Positions 8,228 through 17,723 of a stretch of DNA of 64,000 nt are shown one piece after another. Made by a program: the position numbers and the translations under genes. The DNA is from Geopseudomonas aromaticivorans (lineage in GTDB: Bacteria; Pseudomonadota; Gammaproteobacteria; Pseudomonadales; Pseudomonadaceae), in NCBI RefSeq assembly GCF_019097855.1, contig NZ_JAHRGL010000018.1, forward strand, positions 25,665-89,664, written 5' to 3'. Each line of letters begins with the position of its first letter. The stretch's first letter is position 1. The notes under the pieces are model-generated. The model ran no database searches. It was given only the letters and a program-made list of their open reading frames with translations, and was not told the origin of the DNA.

Positions 8228-9181
8228 CTATTTGCCGAGGCCAGCCTGCAGAGCCAGATCCCAGGGCGGCAGCGGGCCGAAGCGATTCCTCAGGAACTCC
8301 AGCAGCAGGCGGGTGCGCGACGCCGCGGGCTGCGGCAGGCGTAGGGCATAGATGCCGCTGGGCTCGGCCGGCGGCAGGCCGTCGTCGCAGAACAGTGGCA
8401 CCAGTTCGCCGCGCAGCAGGTAGTCGCTGATCAGCCAGGTCGGCAGGTGGGCGATGCCGAGTCCGGCGAGGGCGGCACACAGCAGGGTTTCCGCGTTGTT
8501 GGCGGTCATGCGCAGGCGGCCCGGGCGGATCGAGCGGCTCTGGCCGTCGAGGATGAAGCGCCAGGCATGGGGCGGCGCCAGGACGTCCCAGTCGAGGCCG
8601 TCATGCTCGGGCAGCTGGCGCGGGTCGGTGGGCGTGCTGCGGCGTTTGAGGTAGTCGGGGCTGGCGCAGGCGATGCGCAGCATTGGCGCCAGCGGCGTGG
8701 CGACCAGGCGGGTGTCGGCCAGTGGGCCGATGCGCAGCACCAGGTCGACCTGGCCGAGGTGCTCGCCCTGCAGGTCGACGAAGCTGTCGATCAGGCGTAG
8801 CTGCACATCCAGACCCGGGTAGGCGACGAGGAATTCGGCGATGGCGGGTGCCAGGTGGCGTCGGCCGAAGGGCGCCGGCGCGTCGATGCGGATCAGTCCT
8901 TCCGGCGCGCTACTCAGCGACACCGCCTCGGCCCGCGCCAGGCGCAGTTCGTCGAGGATGCGCCGGGCGCGTTCGGCGAAGGCCTGGCCGGCCGGGGTGG
9001 CCTTCACTGCATGGGTGCTGCGCTGGAACAGGGCTGTGCCAAGTGCCTGCTCCAGGGCGTCGATGCGACGCGCCACCGCCGAGGGGGTAAGCTGCTGGCG
9101 GCGGGCTGCGGCGGAAAAACTGCCGCAGGCCAGTACGTCGAGGAACAGGTCGAGCTGACCGGTCAGGGAGTCGGGACTCAT
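8228..9181 (-). CDS. LysR-family transcriptional regulator
   Basis: A 317-residue regulator. The N-terminal winged helix-turn-helix (residues 5-65, with SFSAAARRQQLTPSAVARRI) is followed by a substrate-binding domain with the LysR landmarks VQLRLIDSFVDL and GLGIAHLP. The start at 9181 gives the usual family length; an upstream in-frame ATG at 9259 would add an atypical leader. It is divergent from a TSUP-type transporter gene with about 100 bases between them, so it probably controls that gene and itself. The inducer is unknown. Confidence 0.88.
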   Translation of the reverse strand: MSPDSLTGQLDLFLDVLACGSFSAAARRQQLTPSAVARRIDALEQALGTALFQRSTHAVKATPAGQAFAERARRILDELRLARAEAVSLSSAPEGLIRIDAPAPFGRRHLAPAIAEFLVAYPGLDVQLRLIDSFVDLQGEHLGQVDLVLRIGPLADTRLVATPLAPMLRIACASPDYLKRRSTPTDPRQLPEHDGLDWDVLAPPHAWRFILDGQSRSIRPGRLRMTANNAETLLCAALAGLGIAHLPTWLISDYLLRGELVPLFCDDGLPPAEPSGIYALRLPQPAASRTRLLLEFLRNRFGPLPPWDLALQAGLGK

Positions 9182-9191
9182 TGGCAACCTG

Positions 9192-9210
9192 CTATGCGGA
9201 AAGTGCATAG
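9192..9210. promoter_or_regulatory. inverted repeat, candidate LysR operator
   Basis: CTATGC and GCATAG separated by seven bases form a perfect dyad in the gap between the divergent LysR and transporter genes. Size and location fit a LysR recognition site; binding is inferred. Confidence 0.5.
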
Positions 9211-9279
9211 CCATTGTGCGTGGCTTTGCGTTTCCCGGCCAGAGGTGCCTGCGTAGCATGCTGCTTTTGCGGAGGCATG

Positions 9280-10035
9280 ATGACTCTACTGCAGTTTTTC
9301 TTCGATGTTGCTCTGGGCCTGCTGCTCGGCACTCTGGGCGGGTTGTTCGGCATCGGTGGCGGGTTGCTGGCCATTCCGGCGCTGGGCCTGCTGTTCGGCC
9401 TGGACCAGCAGCTCGCTCAGGGTACGGCGCTGGTGATGGTGGTGCCCAATGTGTTGTTGGCGCTTTGGCGCTATCACCAGCGCAACCGTATCGACTGGAG
9501 GCATGCTCTGTTGCTGGCGCTGTCTTCGTTCTGCCTGGCCTGGGTCGGCTCCGCGGTGGCGGTGGGCTTGGATGCCGGGGTGATGCGTCGCGGTTTCGTC
9601 GGCTTCCTGCTGGTGCTGGCGGCCTGGAATCTGGTGCAGCTGTTCCTGCGCCCGGGCGCAGGAACTACCGAGCTGAGTCGCCCGTGGCCGTGGCTGGGTG
9701 TGCTTGGGGGTGGGGCGGGCTTGCTTGGCGGGTTGTTCGGCGTCGGCGGTGCGGTGCTGGCGACGCCGATCCTGACTTTGCTGTTTGGCGTGTCCCAGGT
9801 GGTGGCACAGGGCATGTCACTGGCGCTGGCGGCGCCGAGCACGGCGGTGACCCTGATCACCTACGCAGCGCACGGCCAGGTCGCCTGGTTGACCGGCATA
9901 CCCCTGGCGGTCGGCGGCCTGCTCAGCATCAGCTGGGGAGTGAAGCTGGCGCATGTGTTGCCGCAGCGCTTGCTGCGCGTGTTGTTCACCCTGTTCCTGC
10001 TGTTGTGTGCGCTGCTGCTGGGGCTCAAGGCCTGA
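9280..10035 (+). CDS. TSUP/TauE-SafE family membrane transporter
   Basis: A 251-residue inner-membrane protein with about eight hydrophobic spans arranged as two similar halves. Each half starts with a Gly-rich motif of the family (GGLFGIGGGLLAIPALGL and GGLFGVGGAVLATPILTL). Such proteins move sulfur-containing or organic anions such as sulfite or sulfoacetate. Two ATGs in a row (9277 and 9280) follow GGAGG at 9271-9275; 9280 gives the better spacing. Regulation by the divergent LysR protein is likely from layout. The substrate cannot be read from the sequence. Confidence 0.87.
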   Translation: MTLLQFFFDVALGLLLGTLGGLFGIGGGLLAIPALGLLFGLDQQLAQGTALVMVVPNVLLALWRYHQRNRIDWRHALLLALSSFCLAWVGSAVAVGLDAGVMRRGFVGFLLVLAAWNLVQLFLRPGAGTTELSRPWPWLGVLGGGAGLLGGLFGVGGAVLATPILTLLFGVSQVVAQGMSLALAAPSTAVTLITYAAHGQVAWLTGIPLAVGGLLSISWGVKLAHVLPQRLLRVLFTLFLLLCALLLGLKA

Positions 10036-10094
10036 GCGCTGTCTGGCTGGAGCAAGGGTAGGGAGCGCCACGCGCACCGCTACCCTTGGCTGGG

Positions 10095-11441
10095 TCAGCG
10101 ACGGATCTGCTTCAGTGTGTCGGCGATCAGGAAAGCCAGCTCCAACGACTGATCGGCGTTGAGGCGCGGGTCGCAGTGGGTGTGGTAGCGATCCGAAAGT
10201 CCGGCTTCGGTGATCGGGCGGGTGCCGCCGATGCATTCGGTGACGTTCTGCCCGGTCATTTCGATGTGGATGCCGCCGGGGTAGCTGTTCTCCGCTTGGT
10301 GTACCTGGAAGAACTGCTTCACCTCGTTCAGCACCTGGGCGAAGTCGCGGGTCTTGTAGCCGCTGCTGGCCTTGATGGTGTTGCCGTGCATCGGGTCCGA
10401 GCTCCACAGCACCTGGCGGCCTTCGCCCTGCACGGCGCGGATCAGGCGCGGCAGGTGCTGCTCGACCTTGTCGGCGCCCATGCGCACGATCAGGTTGAGG
10501 CGGCCCGGATCGTTGTCCGGGTTGAGGATGTCGATCAGGCGGATCAGCTCGTCGCTGGCCATGCTCGGGCCGACCTTGACGCCGATCGGGTTGCCGACGC
10601 CGCGCAGGAACTCGACGTGGGCGCCGTCCAGCTGGCGGGTGCGGTCGCCGATCCACAGCATGTGCGCCGAGCAGTCATACCAGTCGCCGGTCAGGCTGTC
10701 CTTGCGCGCGAAGGCCTGCTCGTAGTTGAGCAGCAGGGTTTCATGGGCGGTGAAGAAGCTGGTTTCGCGCACCTGCGGGGCGTTCTCCAACCCGCAGGCG
10801 CGCATGAAGGCCAGGGTCTCGTCGATGCGGTCGGCCAGCTGGCCGTACTTCTCGGTCAGCTCGGCGCTGGCGATGAAGTCGAGGTTCCACTGGTGCACCT
10901 GGTGCAGGTCGGCGAAGCCGCCCTGGGCGAAGGCGCGCAGCAGGTTGAGGCTGGCGGTAGACTGGTGGTAAGCCTGCAGCAGGCGCTCTGGGTCCGGCAC
11001 CCGGTTCTTCTCATCGAAGCCGATGCCATTGACGATGTCGCCGCGGTAGGCGGGCAGGGTCACGCCGTCGATGCTCTCCTCGCCGGAGGAGCGCGGCTTG
11101 GCGAACTGGCCGGCCATGCGCCCGACCTTGACCACCGGGCAGCCGGCGGCAAAGGTCATGGCGATGGCCATCTGCAGCAGCACCTTGAAGGTGTCGCGGA
11201 TCTTGCCGGCGGAGAACTCGGCGAAGCTCTCGGCGCAGTCGCCGCCCTGCAGCAGGAAGGCGCGGCCCTGAGTGACTTCGGCGAATTGCCGGCGCAGCTC
11301 GCGCGCCTCGCCGGCGAACACCAGTGGTGGATAGCCCGCGAGGGTCTGCTCCACGCGCGCCAGGTGGGCGGCATCGGGGTACACGGGTTGCTGCTGGATC
11401 GGCTTGCTTCTCCAGCTTTCGGGGCTCCAGGTCTGGCTCAT
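10095..11441 (-). CDS. class II 3-deoxy-7-phosphoheptulonate synthase
   Basis: A 448-residue enzyme condensing phosphoenolpyruvate and erythrose 4-phosphate, the first step of the shikimate pathway. Plant-type (class II) signatures are clear: WSPESWR at the start, [50 protein letters not shown] and the C-terminal [10 protein letters not shown]. The start MSQTWSP gives the usual length; upstream codons to 11477 are probably not translated. The gene stands alone, convergent with the TSUP gene and divergent from the spermidine-synthase-like gene. Which aromatic end product inhibits it is not readable. Confidence 0.95.
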   Translation of the reverse strand: MSQTWSPESWRSKPIQQQPVYPDAAHLARVEQTLAGYPPLVFAGEARELRRQFAEVTQGRAFLLQGGDCAESFAEFSAGKIRDTFKVLLQMAIAMTFAAGCPVVKVGRMAGQFAKPRSSGEESIDGVTLPAYRGDIVNGIGFDEKNRVPDPERLLQAYHQSTASLNLLRAFAQGGFADLHQVHQWNLDFIASAELTEKYGQLADRIDETLAFMRACGLENAPQVRETSFFTAHETLLLNYEQAFARKDSLTGDWYDCSAHMLWIGDRTRQLDGAHVEFLRGVGNPIGVKVGPSMASDELIRLIDILNPDNDPGRLNLIVRMGADKVEQHLPRLIRAVQGEGRQVLWSSDPMHGNTIKASSGYKTRDFAQVLNEVKQFFQVHQAENSYPGGIHIEMTGQNVTECIGGTRPITEAGLSDRYHTHCDPRLNADQSLELAFLIADTLKQIRR

Positions 11442-11580
11442 CGAACGGCTCGGCTTGCGGATGGCGAATGTTTTCATGTTAACCGATCGGATGCAGCCTC
11501 GGGGGTGATGGTTCCGATAGCCTCACTGCATCGATGCGCCGCAGTCTGCTAGGATGCCGGGCAATTTCCAGGGGGACGAG

Positions 11581-12327
11581 ATGAGCGAATACCATCAGCT
11601 GGCCGAGGTGCACGACGACTACGGGGTGATCCGTGTGGTGCAGGCTGGCGACTATCGCTTTCTCGAGTTCGGCGAAGATGTCGAGCAGAGCTGCAGCTAT
11701 GTTCCCGATCCGGCCTGGCTGGAGTACGACTACACCCGCGCGATGCTGCTCGGTGCGCTGCTGCCCGAACGCGCAGAGCGCGCGCTGTTCCTCGGTCTGG
11801 GTGGCGGCAGTCTGACTACTACCTGCCTGAAATTCCTGCCGCTGCAGGCGGTGGAGGCGGTCGAGCTGCGTCCGGCCGTGCCGCAGCTGGCGCGCGAGTT
11901 CCTCGGGCTGGCGGATGATCCGCGGCTGACCATCATTATTGGCGATGCGCGCACCCGCCTGTCCGATTGCGCGCCGGCCGACCTGATCTATCTGGATCTC
12001 TATACCGACACCGGGCCGGCGCCGGCCCACATCGCCTGGGGCTTTCTCGAGGCCTGCCGCGCGCAGCTGCGCCCCGGCGGCTGGCTGGTCATCAATCAGT
12101 GGAGTGGCACTGATGGCAAGCCCTTGGGGGCGCCCCTGCTGCGCGGGCTGTTCCGCCACTGCTACTGGGAGTGTCCGGTCACCGAGGGCAACGTCATCCT
12201 GTATGTGCCGGCCGACGGTGAGCAGGAACTGGACACCGAGCGTCTGCGCCAGCGTGCCGCCGCGCTGGCGCCGCGCCTGGGTTATGGCTTGAGTCGCCAT
12301 ATCGATGCGTTGCGCCCGGCAAGCTGA
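11581..12327 (+). CDS. spermidine synthase-like methyltransferase-fold protein
   Basis: A 248-residue SpeE-like protein with a Rossmann fold: ALFLGLGGGSLTTT binds the nucleotide part of the cofactor, VEAVELRPAVPQLAREF ends strand two with the acidic Glu, and IIIGDARTRL marks motif three. It lacks the typical N-terminal beta domain of true spermidine synthases and is shorter, so polyamine synthesis is doubtful; many such paralogues have unknown methyl- or aminopropyltransferase roles. A purine-rich GGGGGACGAG sits before the ATG. It lies between DAHP synthase and deaD as in other pseudomonads. Confidence 0.75.
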   Translation: MSEYHQLAEVHDDYGVIRVVQAGDYRFLEFGEDVEQSCSYVPDPAWLEYDYTRAMLLGALLPERAERALFLGLGGGSLTTTCLKFLPLQAVEAVELRPAVPQLAREFLGLADDPRLTIIIGDARTRLSDCAPADLIYLDLYTDTGPAPAHIAWGFLEACRAQLRPGGWLVINQWSGTDGKPLGAPLLRGLFRHCYWECPVTEGNVILYVPADGEQELDTERLRQRAAALAPRLGYGLSRHIDALRPAS

Positions 12328-12620
12328 GCGCTCTGCGCCGGGTTTTTCCGGATGTGCGGGGCAAAAATAGCGCGACTCGGCACATATTTTGCGTTATTAT
12401 GCGCGCCGGCTTTGACGCGCCCTGTTCAAACTCTGCACCATCAGGAAGCGCTGCTTCCGCCGTGCGTCCGTCTCCACGGACACCTCTTGACGAACTATCC
12501 TTTTCACGCGATTTCGCAAATCCCCGCCGACCAGGCTGCCAGGGTGACCCTTTGGGTCTTGCTTTTGGCTGGCGCAGCGCTGGCCATGGGTCTTTGCGGA
12601 TGTACATGAGGCAAATACCC
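12328..12620 (+). promoter_or_regulatory. deaD promoter and long 5' leader
   Basis: A TATTAT at 12395-12400 with a weak GCGACT 17 bases upstream is a plausible sigma-70 promoter. It would give a leader of about 215 bases before the deaD start. Long structured leaders are typical of cold-shock helicase mRNAs in Enterobacteria; the same role here is inference. Confidence 0.45.
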
Positions 12621-14303
12621 ATGACCGAAACTATCGTTGGCGGCTTCGCCGCGCTCAATCTTCACCCGGCTGTGCTTTCCGCAATTACTGCGGTGGGCTA
12701 CGAAGAGCCGTCCGCCATCCAGGCCCAGTCGATTCCGGTAATCCTCGCCGGCCACGACATGATCGGCCAGGCGCAGACCGGTACCGGCAAGACCGCGGCC
12801 TTCGCCCTGCCGCTGCTGTCGCTGCTCGATCCGGCCCGCCGCGAGCCGCAGATCCTCATCCTGACGCCGACCCGCGAGCTGGCCCTGCAGGTCGCCGCGG
12901 CCTTCGAGCGCTATTCCAGCGACATGCCTGGCGTGAAGGTGCTGGCGGTGTACGGCGGCGCGCCCATGGGGCCGCAGCTCAAGGCTCTGCGCCAGGGTGC
13001 CCAGGTAGTGGTAGCGACCCCGGGACGCCTGTGCGACCACCTGCGTCGCGACGAGAAGCTGCTGGCTACCGTCGATCGCCTGGTCCTCGACGAGGCCGAC
13101 GAGATGCTCAAGCTCGGCTTCATGGAAGACATCGAGTCGATCTTCCAGGCTCTGCCGGAAAGCCGCCAGACCGTGCTGTTCTCCGCGACCCTGCCGGCCT
13201 CGATCCGTGCCATCGCCGAGCGCAACCTGAAGTCCCCGAAACACGTCAAGATCGCCACCAAGACCCAGACCGTCGAGAGCATCGAGCAGGCCCACCTGAT
13301 GGTGCATGCCGACCAGAAGCAGGCCGCCGTGCTGCGTCTGCTGGAAGTCGAGCAGTTCGATGCGCTGATCGGCTTCGTGCGCACCAAGCAGGCCACCCTC
13401 GACATCGCCGAGATGCTCGAGCGCAACGGCTACCGCGCTGCCGCGCTGAACGGCGACATCGCCCAGGCCCAGCGCGAGCGTGTGGTCGAGTCGCTCAAGG
13501 ACGGCACCTTGGACATCGTGATCGCCACCGACGTCGCCGCCCGCGGCCTCGACGTGCCGCGCATCACCCATGTGTTCAATATCGACATGCCGTACGACCC
13601 AGAGTCCTACGTACACCGCATCGGCCGTACCGGCCGTGCCGGGCGTACCGGTCGCGCACTGCTGCTGGTGACCCCGCGCGAGCGCCGCATGCTGCAGGTG
13701 ATCGAGCGCGTCACCGGGCAGAAGGTCGCCGAGATCAAGATGCCGGATGCCGAAACCGTCCTGGAAGCCCGTCTGCAGCGTCTGACCAACAGCCTCAAGC
13801 CGCTGCTGGAAGGCGCCGAGGCCGCCCGTGGCGAGATCGGTGTCGAGCTGTGCCGTCGCCTGGAGTGCACTCCGGAGCAGCTGGCTGCCGCCCTGCTGGC
13901 CAAGTTGACCCAGGGTCAGGCTCTGGATTTGGAAAGCGTGCGGCGCGAACAGCCGGCAGCCCCGGCTCCGGCCCGCGAGCGTCCGGCTGGCGACCGTCCT
14001 GAGCGTACCGGCGAGCGCAGCGGCGAAGCCCGTCCGCGCCGTCCGATGGAGCCGCTGGCCGAAGGCCGCGTGCGCTGCCGCACCGCGCTGGGCAAGCGCG
14101 ACGGTATCGCCGCCAAGAACCTGCTCGGCGCCATCATCAACGAGGGCAAGCTGGTCCGCGAGGCTATCGGTCGCATCCAGGTGCGCGAGACCTTCAGTCT
14201 GGTGGAGCTGCCGGAGGAGGGCCTGGAGCGTGTACTGGGTCGCCTGAAGGAAACCCGCGTCGCCGGCAAGGCCCTGCGCCTGCGTCGCTATCACGAAGAG
14301 TGA
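12621..14303 (+). CDS. deaD: DEAD-box ATP-dependent RNA helicase DeaD
   Basis: A 560-residue helicase unwinding structured RNA, important in cold adaptation and ribosome assembly. All landmarks are visible: Q motif near residue 30 (PSAIQAQSIP), AQTGTGKT (motif I), PTRELALQ (Ia), TPGRL (Ib), DEAD (II), SAT (III), ARGLDVPRI (V) and HRIGRTGRAGR (VI). A C-terminal DbpA/CsdA-type RNA-binding domain follows an Arg/Pro-rich linker (VRCRTALGKRDGIAAKNLLG). The start at 12621 is preceded by GAGG and gives the family's usual length; the frame is open upstream but without helicase sequence. A strong terminator follows. Confidence 0.96.
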   Translation: MTETIVGGFAALNLHPAVLSAITAVGYEEPSAIQAQSIPVILAGHDMIGQAQTGTGKTAAFALPLLSLLDPARREPQILILTPTRELALQVAAAFERYSSDMPGVKVLAVYGGAPMGPQLKALRQGAQVVVATPGRLCDHLRRDEKLLATVDRLVLDEADEMLKLGFMEDIESIFQALPESRQTVLFSATLPASIRAIAERNLKSPKHVKIATKTQTVESIEQAHLMVHADQKQAAVLRLLEVEQFDALIGFVRTKQATLDIAEMLERNGYRAAALNGDIAQAQRERVVESLKDGTLDIVIATDVAARGLDVPRITHVFNIDMPYDPESYVHRIGRTGRAGRTGRALLLVTPRERRMLQVIERVTGQKVAEIKMPDAETVLEARLQRLTNSLKPLLEGAEAARGEIGVELCRRLECTPEQLAAALLAKLTQGQALDLESVRREQPAAPAPARERPAGDRPERTGERSGEARPRRPMEPLAEGRVRCRTALGKRDGIAAKNLLGAIINEGKLVREAIGRIQVRETFSLVELPEEGLERVLGRLKETRVAGKALRLRRYHEE

Positions 14304-14318
14304 TGATCGCGTGACAGC

Positions 14319-14350
14319 AAAACGCCCCGCCTAGTGCGGGGCGTTTTTGT
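14319..14350. terminator. intrinsic terminator after deaD
   Basis: An AACGCCCCGC / GCGGGGCGTT stem with a five-base CTAGT loop followed by TTTTTGTTT. A-rich bases on the other side may let it also serve the convergent ygiD gene. Confidence 0.9.
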
Positions 14351-14427
14351 TTGTGTCGTCGACGGTCGTCTGCTATCTGCTGCTGGGCTTCTCTGCTTCT
14401 CTGCTCCGGCGGCAGGTTGGCAGGCGG

Positions 14428-15195
14428 TCAGCCGAAGCGGTAGATATCCATGCCGAGGGTGCCCTTATCGAAGCCCTGATGCTCGACGTGGAACTCCCCG
14501 CCGGCGCCGCGGGCGAAGAACAGCGGCAGCAGGTGCTCGTCACTCGGGTGGCTGCGCACCGCCCAGGGTGCCTGCTGGCGGTAGTCGTGGAGGGCGGACT
14601 CGTCGCCGCTGGTCAGGTGTTCGACAATCCAGTCGCGAAACTCGCGGGCCCACGGTTCGACCACTTCCGGGCCGGCATTCCAGTCCAGATCGCGCAGATT
14701 GTGGGTGATGCTGCCCGAGCCGATCAGCAGGATGTCTTGCGCGCGCAGCTCGGCGAGCAGACGGCCGAGTCGGGTCTGCAGCGCTGGCCCCTGGTGGCTG
14801 GGCAGCGACAGCTGCACGACAGGAATGTCGGCATCCGGATACATCAGTCTCAGCGGCACCCAGGCGCCATGATCCAGCGGGCGCTGCGGGTCGAGCTGCG
14901 CCGGCAAGCCGGCTTTCTCCAGCAGTTCGCGAATCTCCATGGCCAGCTGCGGCGCGCCCGGCGGTGTGTAGTCGAGCGCGTAGAGCGCCGGCGGGAAGCC
15001 GTAGAAGTCGTGCCAGGCCTGCTGTTGCTGCGCGGAGGTCAGGCGCAGGTCACTGGTTTCCCAGTGGGCGGAAACCACCAGAATGGCCTTGGGGCGTGGC
15101 AGCTCGCGGGCCAGGCGGGCGAGCTGTCGGCCGGTGTCGCCCGGTTGCAGGGCGACCATCGGCGAGCCGTGGGAAATGAACAGACTGGGCAGCAT
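14428..15195 (-). CDS. ygiD: DODA-type extradiol ring-cleavage dioxygenase (YgiD-like)
   Basis: A 255-residue member of the LigB superfamily related to 4,5-DOPA dioxygenase. FISHGSPMVAL at the N-terminus and VVSAHWETSD near residue 45 supply the metal-binding His residues, and LLIGSGSITHNLRDL gives another conserved His. The E. coli homologue opens the DOPA ring; the natural substrate in pseudomonads is uncertain. It is divergent from tpm. It should not be taken as the ring-cleavage enzyme of the distant catabolic cluster, because this family does not match the extradiol enzymes used there. Confidence 0.85.
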   Translation of the reverse strand: MLPSLFISHGSPMVALQPGDTGRQLARLARELPRPKAILVVSAHWETSDLRLTSAQQQQAWHDFYGFPPALYALDYTPPGAPQLAMEIRELLEKAGLPAQLDPQRPLDHGAWVPLRLMYPDADIPVVQLSLPSHQGPALQTRLGRLLAELRAQDILLIGSGSITHNLRDLDWNAGPEVVEPWAREFRDWIVEHLTSGDESALHDYRQQAPWAVRSHPSDEHLLPLFFARGAGGEFHVEHQGFDKGTLGMDIYRFG

Positions 15196-15305
15196 GGCAG
15201 GTGTCTCCGGATGACTATGTTGCTATCTTCGGGAGACGAACCATCGAAATCCAGTATAAGTTTTCGACCATTAGGATCGAATCAGGCAATCAAAGGGAGA
15301 CCACG

Positions 15306-15962
15306 ATGCACGAGGAGTTCTGGCAGGCGCGCTGGGCGCGCAACGAAATCGGTTTTCACTGCAGCGAGGTGAATCCGTCGCTGCAGAAGTACTGGCCGGC
15401 GCTGCAGCTGGCGTCCGCCAGCGAGGTGCTGGTGCCGCTGTGTGGCAAGAGCCTGGACATGCCCTGGCTGGCCGTCCAGGGGCATGCGGTGCTGGGCGTG
15501 GAGCTGGCGGAGCGGGCCGTGCAGGACTTCTTCGCCGAGCAGCAGCTGGTGGCGCAGGTTGGCACCGATGGCGCCTTGCGCAGGTATCAGGCGCAGGGCA
15601 TTGCCGTGCTGCAGGGGGACTTTTTCGCCGTCACGCCAGCGCAGACAGCGGGTTGTACCGGCTATTACGACCGCGCGGCGCTGATCGCCCTGCCGCCGGA
15701 GATGCGCCGTCGCTACGTGGCCCAGCTGCAGGCGCTGCTGCCGAGTGGCTGCCATGGGCTGCTGGTGACCATCGATTATCCGCAGGAGCAGAAGGACGGC
15801 CCGCCGTTCGCAGTCAGCGATGCCGAGGTGCACGAGCTGTATGGCGGAGGCTGGAAGGTCGAGCTGCTGGAGGACACCGATGTGCTGGCGGACAACGCCA
15901 AGTTCGGCGCCCAGGCGGTGACTGAGCTGCGCCAGCGGGTGTATCGGCTGGTGCGTCGCTAG
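15306..15962 (+). CDS. tpm: thiopurine S-methyltransferase
   Basis: A 218-residue SAM-dependent methyltransferase. It opens with FWQARWARNEIGFH, and the SAM-binding part has VLVPLCGKSLDMPWL and the acidic strand end GVELAERAV. YYDRAALIALPPEMR and LLVTIDYPQEQ are hallmark stretches of bacterial Tpm. In pseudomonads the enzyme methylates selenium and tellurium oxyanion derivatives, giving resistance. GGGAG precedes the ATG. The divergent promoter region (15196-15305) contains a dyad-rich AT patch around 15245-15290 that could bind a regulator. Confidence 0.94.
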   Translation: MHEEFWQARWARNEIGFHCSEVNPSLQKYWPALQLASASEVLVPLCGKSLDMPWLAVQGHAVLGVELAERAVQDFFAEQQLVAQVGTDGALRRYQAQGIAVLQGDFFAVTPAQTAGCTGYYDRAALIALPPEMRRRYVAQLQALLPSGCHGLLVTIDYPQEQKDGPPFAVSDAEVHELYGGGWKVELLEDTDVLADNAKFGAQAVTELRQRVYRLVRR

Positions 15963-16005
15963 CGACTCCGACGAATGCCGGGGCCGCCACTGGCCTGGGT
16001 AGTCG

Positions 16006-16653
16006 TCAGTTGCTGCTCTGCAGGCGCCGCATGAAGGCATCGGACTCGTCGATAGCACGCTGCATGTCGCGCAGCAGCTGGTCGACGTTGCCCTGCAGGG
16101 TGCGGTATTCGCCCTGCAGCGAGCCAATCGCGCGGGCGTTGAGGTTGTGCTTGAGAAACAGCACCTGGTCGTGCAGCACGCTAAGTACCGGCTCGATACG
16201 CCGTTCGGCTGTCTTCATGCGCTGGAGCAGGGTGCGGTAGTCCTGGCGGGTGCGGGCCAGCTCGCGGGCACTGGCGCTGCGCAGGCTGGCGTTGCTGTAC
16301 TGCGCCAGCTCGCCCTCCCATTCGTCGAACAGCGCTTCGGCCACGTCCTCGACGGCGGCGATGCGCTGATGCACGGCCTTGGCGCTGTCTTCGCTGGCGC
16401 GGTATTCGCTGTCCAGCGCGTTGTAGCGCTCCTCCAGCTCGCCACCGTTGACCTGCACCACGCTGCGGTAGCGCTCCAGCGCATCGCGGAACTGCTGCTT
16501 GGCTTCCACCTGGGCGTCACGTGCTTCCTCGACGCGGTCGGCGAGAATGTCGCGCTTGTGTACGCCGACTTTTTCCATGGCGCTGTAGTAGGCGCTCTGG
16601 CAGCCGGTCAGCAGGAGCAGGGCGGCGAAGAAGAGGGAGGCAGTGCGGCGCAT
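16006..16653 (-). CDS. DUF2959 family coiled-coil lipoprotein
   Basis: A 215-residue lipoprotein. A short signal peptide ends in the lipobox LLTGC (Cys17). The mature part is almost wholly helical, with heptad-like Glu/Arg/Ala stretches and the family marker EKVGVHKRDILADRVEEARD, later VLFLKHNLNARAIGSL. The role is unknown; an envelope location is secure from the lipobox. It is encoded convergently with tpm. Confidence 0.8.
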   Translation of the reverse strand: MRRTASLFFAALLLLTGCQSAYYSAMEKVGVHKRDILADRVEEARDAQVEAKQQFRDALERYRSVVQVNGGELEERYNALDSEYRASEDSAKAVHQRIAAVEDVAEALFDEWEGELAQYSNASLRSASARELARTRQDYRTLLQRMKTAERRIEPVLSVLHDQVLFLKHNLNARAIGSLQGEYRTLQGNVDQLLRDMQRAIDESDAFMRRLQSSN

Positions 16654-16698
16654 CGGGAGCTTCTCGCGGGGGATAACGGGGACATGGTAACCAGCGGA

Positions 16699-16724
16699 CA
16701 AGAAAAGGGCGACTTGCGTCGCCC
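16699..16724 (-). terminator. intrinsic terminator after htpX
   Basis: Read on the minus strand, GGGCGAC-GCAA-GTCGCCC is followed by TTTTCTTG, a textbook terminator about 35 bases past the htpX stop. Confidence 0.8.
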
Positions 16725-16757
16725 TGTCCCGGGGTAAAACTTCGACCCGCTTGGCAA

Positions 16758-17633
16758 TCAGTGACCGCGCTGGCGCAGGGCCTCGATGCGGTCTTCCAGC
16801 GGCGGGTGGGTCATCAGCAGGCCTGCCAGGCCATGCTTGAGGCCGCCGTTGATGCCAAACGCGGTCATGCTTTCCGGCATGTGAACCGGCACGCCCTGTT
16901 CGGCGCGCAGGCGCTGCAGCGCGGCGATCATCGCCCCGGTGCCGGCCAGGTCGGCGCCGGACTCGTCGGCGCGGAACTCGCGTTTGCGCGAGAACCACAT
17001 GACGATGATGCTGGCGAGGATGCCCAGCACCAGCTCGGCGAAGATGGTCGCCACGAAGTAGCCGATACCCGGGCCTTCCTCGTTCTTGAGGATCACCTTG
17101 TCGACGAAGTTGCCGAAGATGCGCGCGAAGAACATCACGAAGGTGTTCACCACGCCCTGGATCAGCGACAGGGTGACCATGTCGCCGTTGGCCACGTGAC
17201 CGATCTCGTGGGCCAGTACGGCCTTCACTTCGTCCGGCGAGAAGCGCTCGAGCAGGCCCTGGCTGACCGCGACCAGCGCATCGTTCTTGTTCCAGCCGGT
17301 GGCGAAGGCATTGGCCTCGTAGGCGGGGAAGATGCCGACCTCGGGCATCTTGATCCCGGCATCGCGGGACAGTTGCTCGACGGTCTGCAGCAGCCACTGC
17401 TCGTGGCGGGTGCGTGGCTGGCTGATGATTTCGGTGCCGGTGCTCATCTTCGCCATCCACTTGGAGATGAACAGCGAGATCAGCGAGCCGGCAAAACCGA
17501 ACACGGCGCAGTAGACCAGCAGGCTGCCGTAGTTCTGGCCGGTGAAGCGGTCGACTCCGAGCAGCTTGAGGGTGATGCTGGCAATTACCAGTACGGCCAG
17601 GTTGGTGGCCAGGAACAGCAGAATACGCATCAT
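16758..17633 (-). CDS. htpX: membrane zinc metalloprotease HtpX
   Basis: A 291-residue M48 protease of the inner membrane that clears misfolded membrane proteins. Two spans lie in the first 55 residues, the zinc site is [13 protein letters not shown] (His-Glu-x-x-His), two further hydrophobic segments follow, and the third ligand lies in [31 protein letters not shown] and the C-terminal [13 protein letters not shown] are typical. Length equals E. coli HtpX. Single gene with its own terminator; the heat-shock-type promoter seen in enterics was not identified here. Confidence 0.96.
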   Translation of the reverse strand: MMRILLFLATNLAVLVIASITLKLLGVDRFTGQNYGSLLVYCAVFGFAGSLISLFISKWMAKMSTGTEIISQPRTRHEQWLLQTVEQLSRDAGIKMPEVGIFPAYEANAFATGWNKNDALVAVSQGLLERFSPDEVKAVLAHEIGHVANGDMVTLSLIQGVVNTFVMFFARIFGNFVDKVILKNEEGPGIGYFVATIFAELVLGILASIIVMWFSRKREFRADESGADLAGTGAMIAALQRLRAEQGVPVHMPESMTAFGINGGLKHGLAGLLMTHPPLEDRIEALRQRGH

Positions 17634-17723
17634 GATGAAAACCGTCTCCTTGCGGCAGAGTCGCGATGAGTCTGAGCGGCTATATAAGGGAGCGCGCGGG
17701 GTTATTACAACCCGGGCGCTATT

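Noticed and set aside
10086-11552. 488-codon frame opposite the DAHP synthase gene
   Set aside because: Long antisense frames are common in GC-rich genes; the opposite strand encodes a textbook class II DAHP synthase.
12504-14294. 596-codon frame opposite deaD
   Set aside because: The product is a His/Gln/Gly-rich low-complexity string, while deaD shows every helicase motif.
14428-15195. DODA-type dioxygenase as the missing ring-cleavage enzyme of the catabolic region
   Set aside because: It lies 26 kb away in core synteny and belongs to the YgiD group, not to the extradiol enzymes of steroid or catechol meta pathways.
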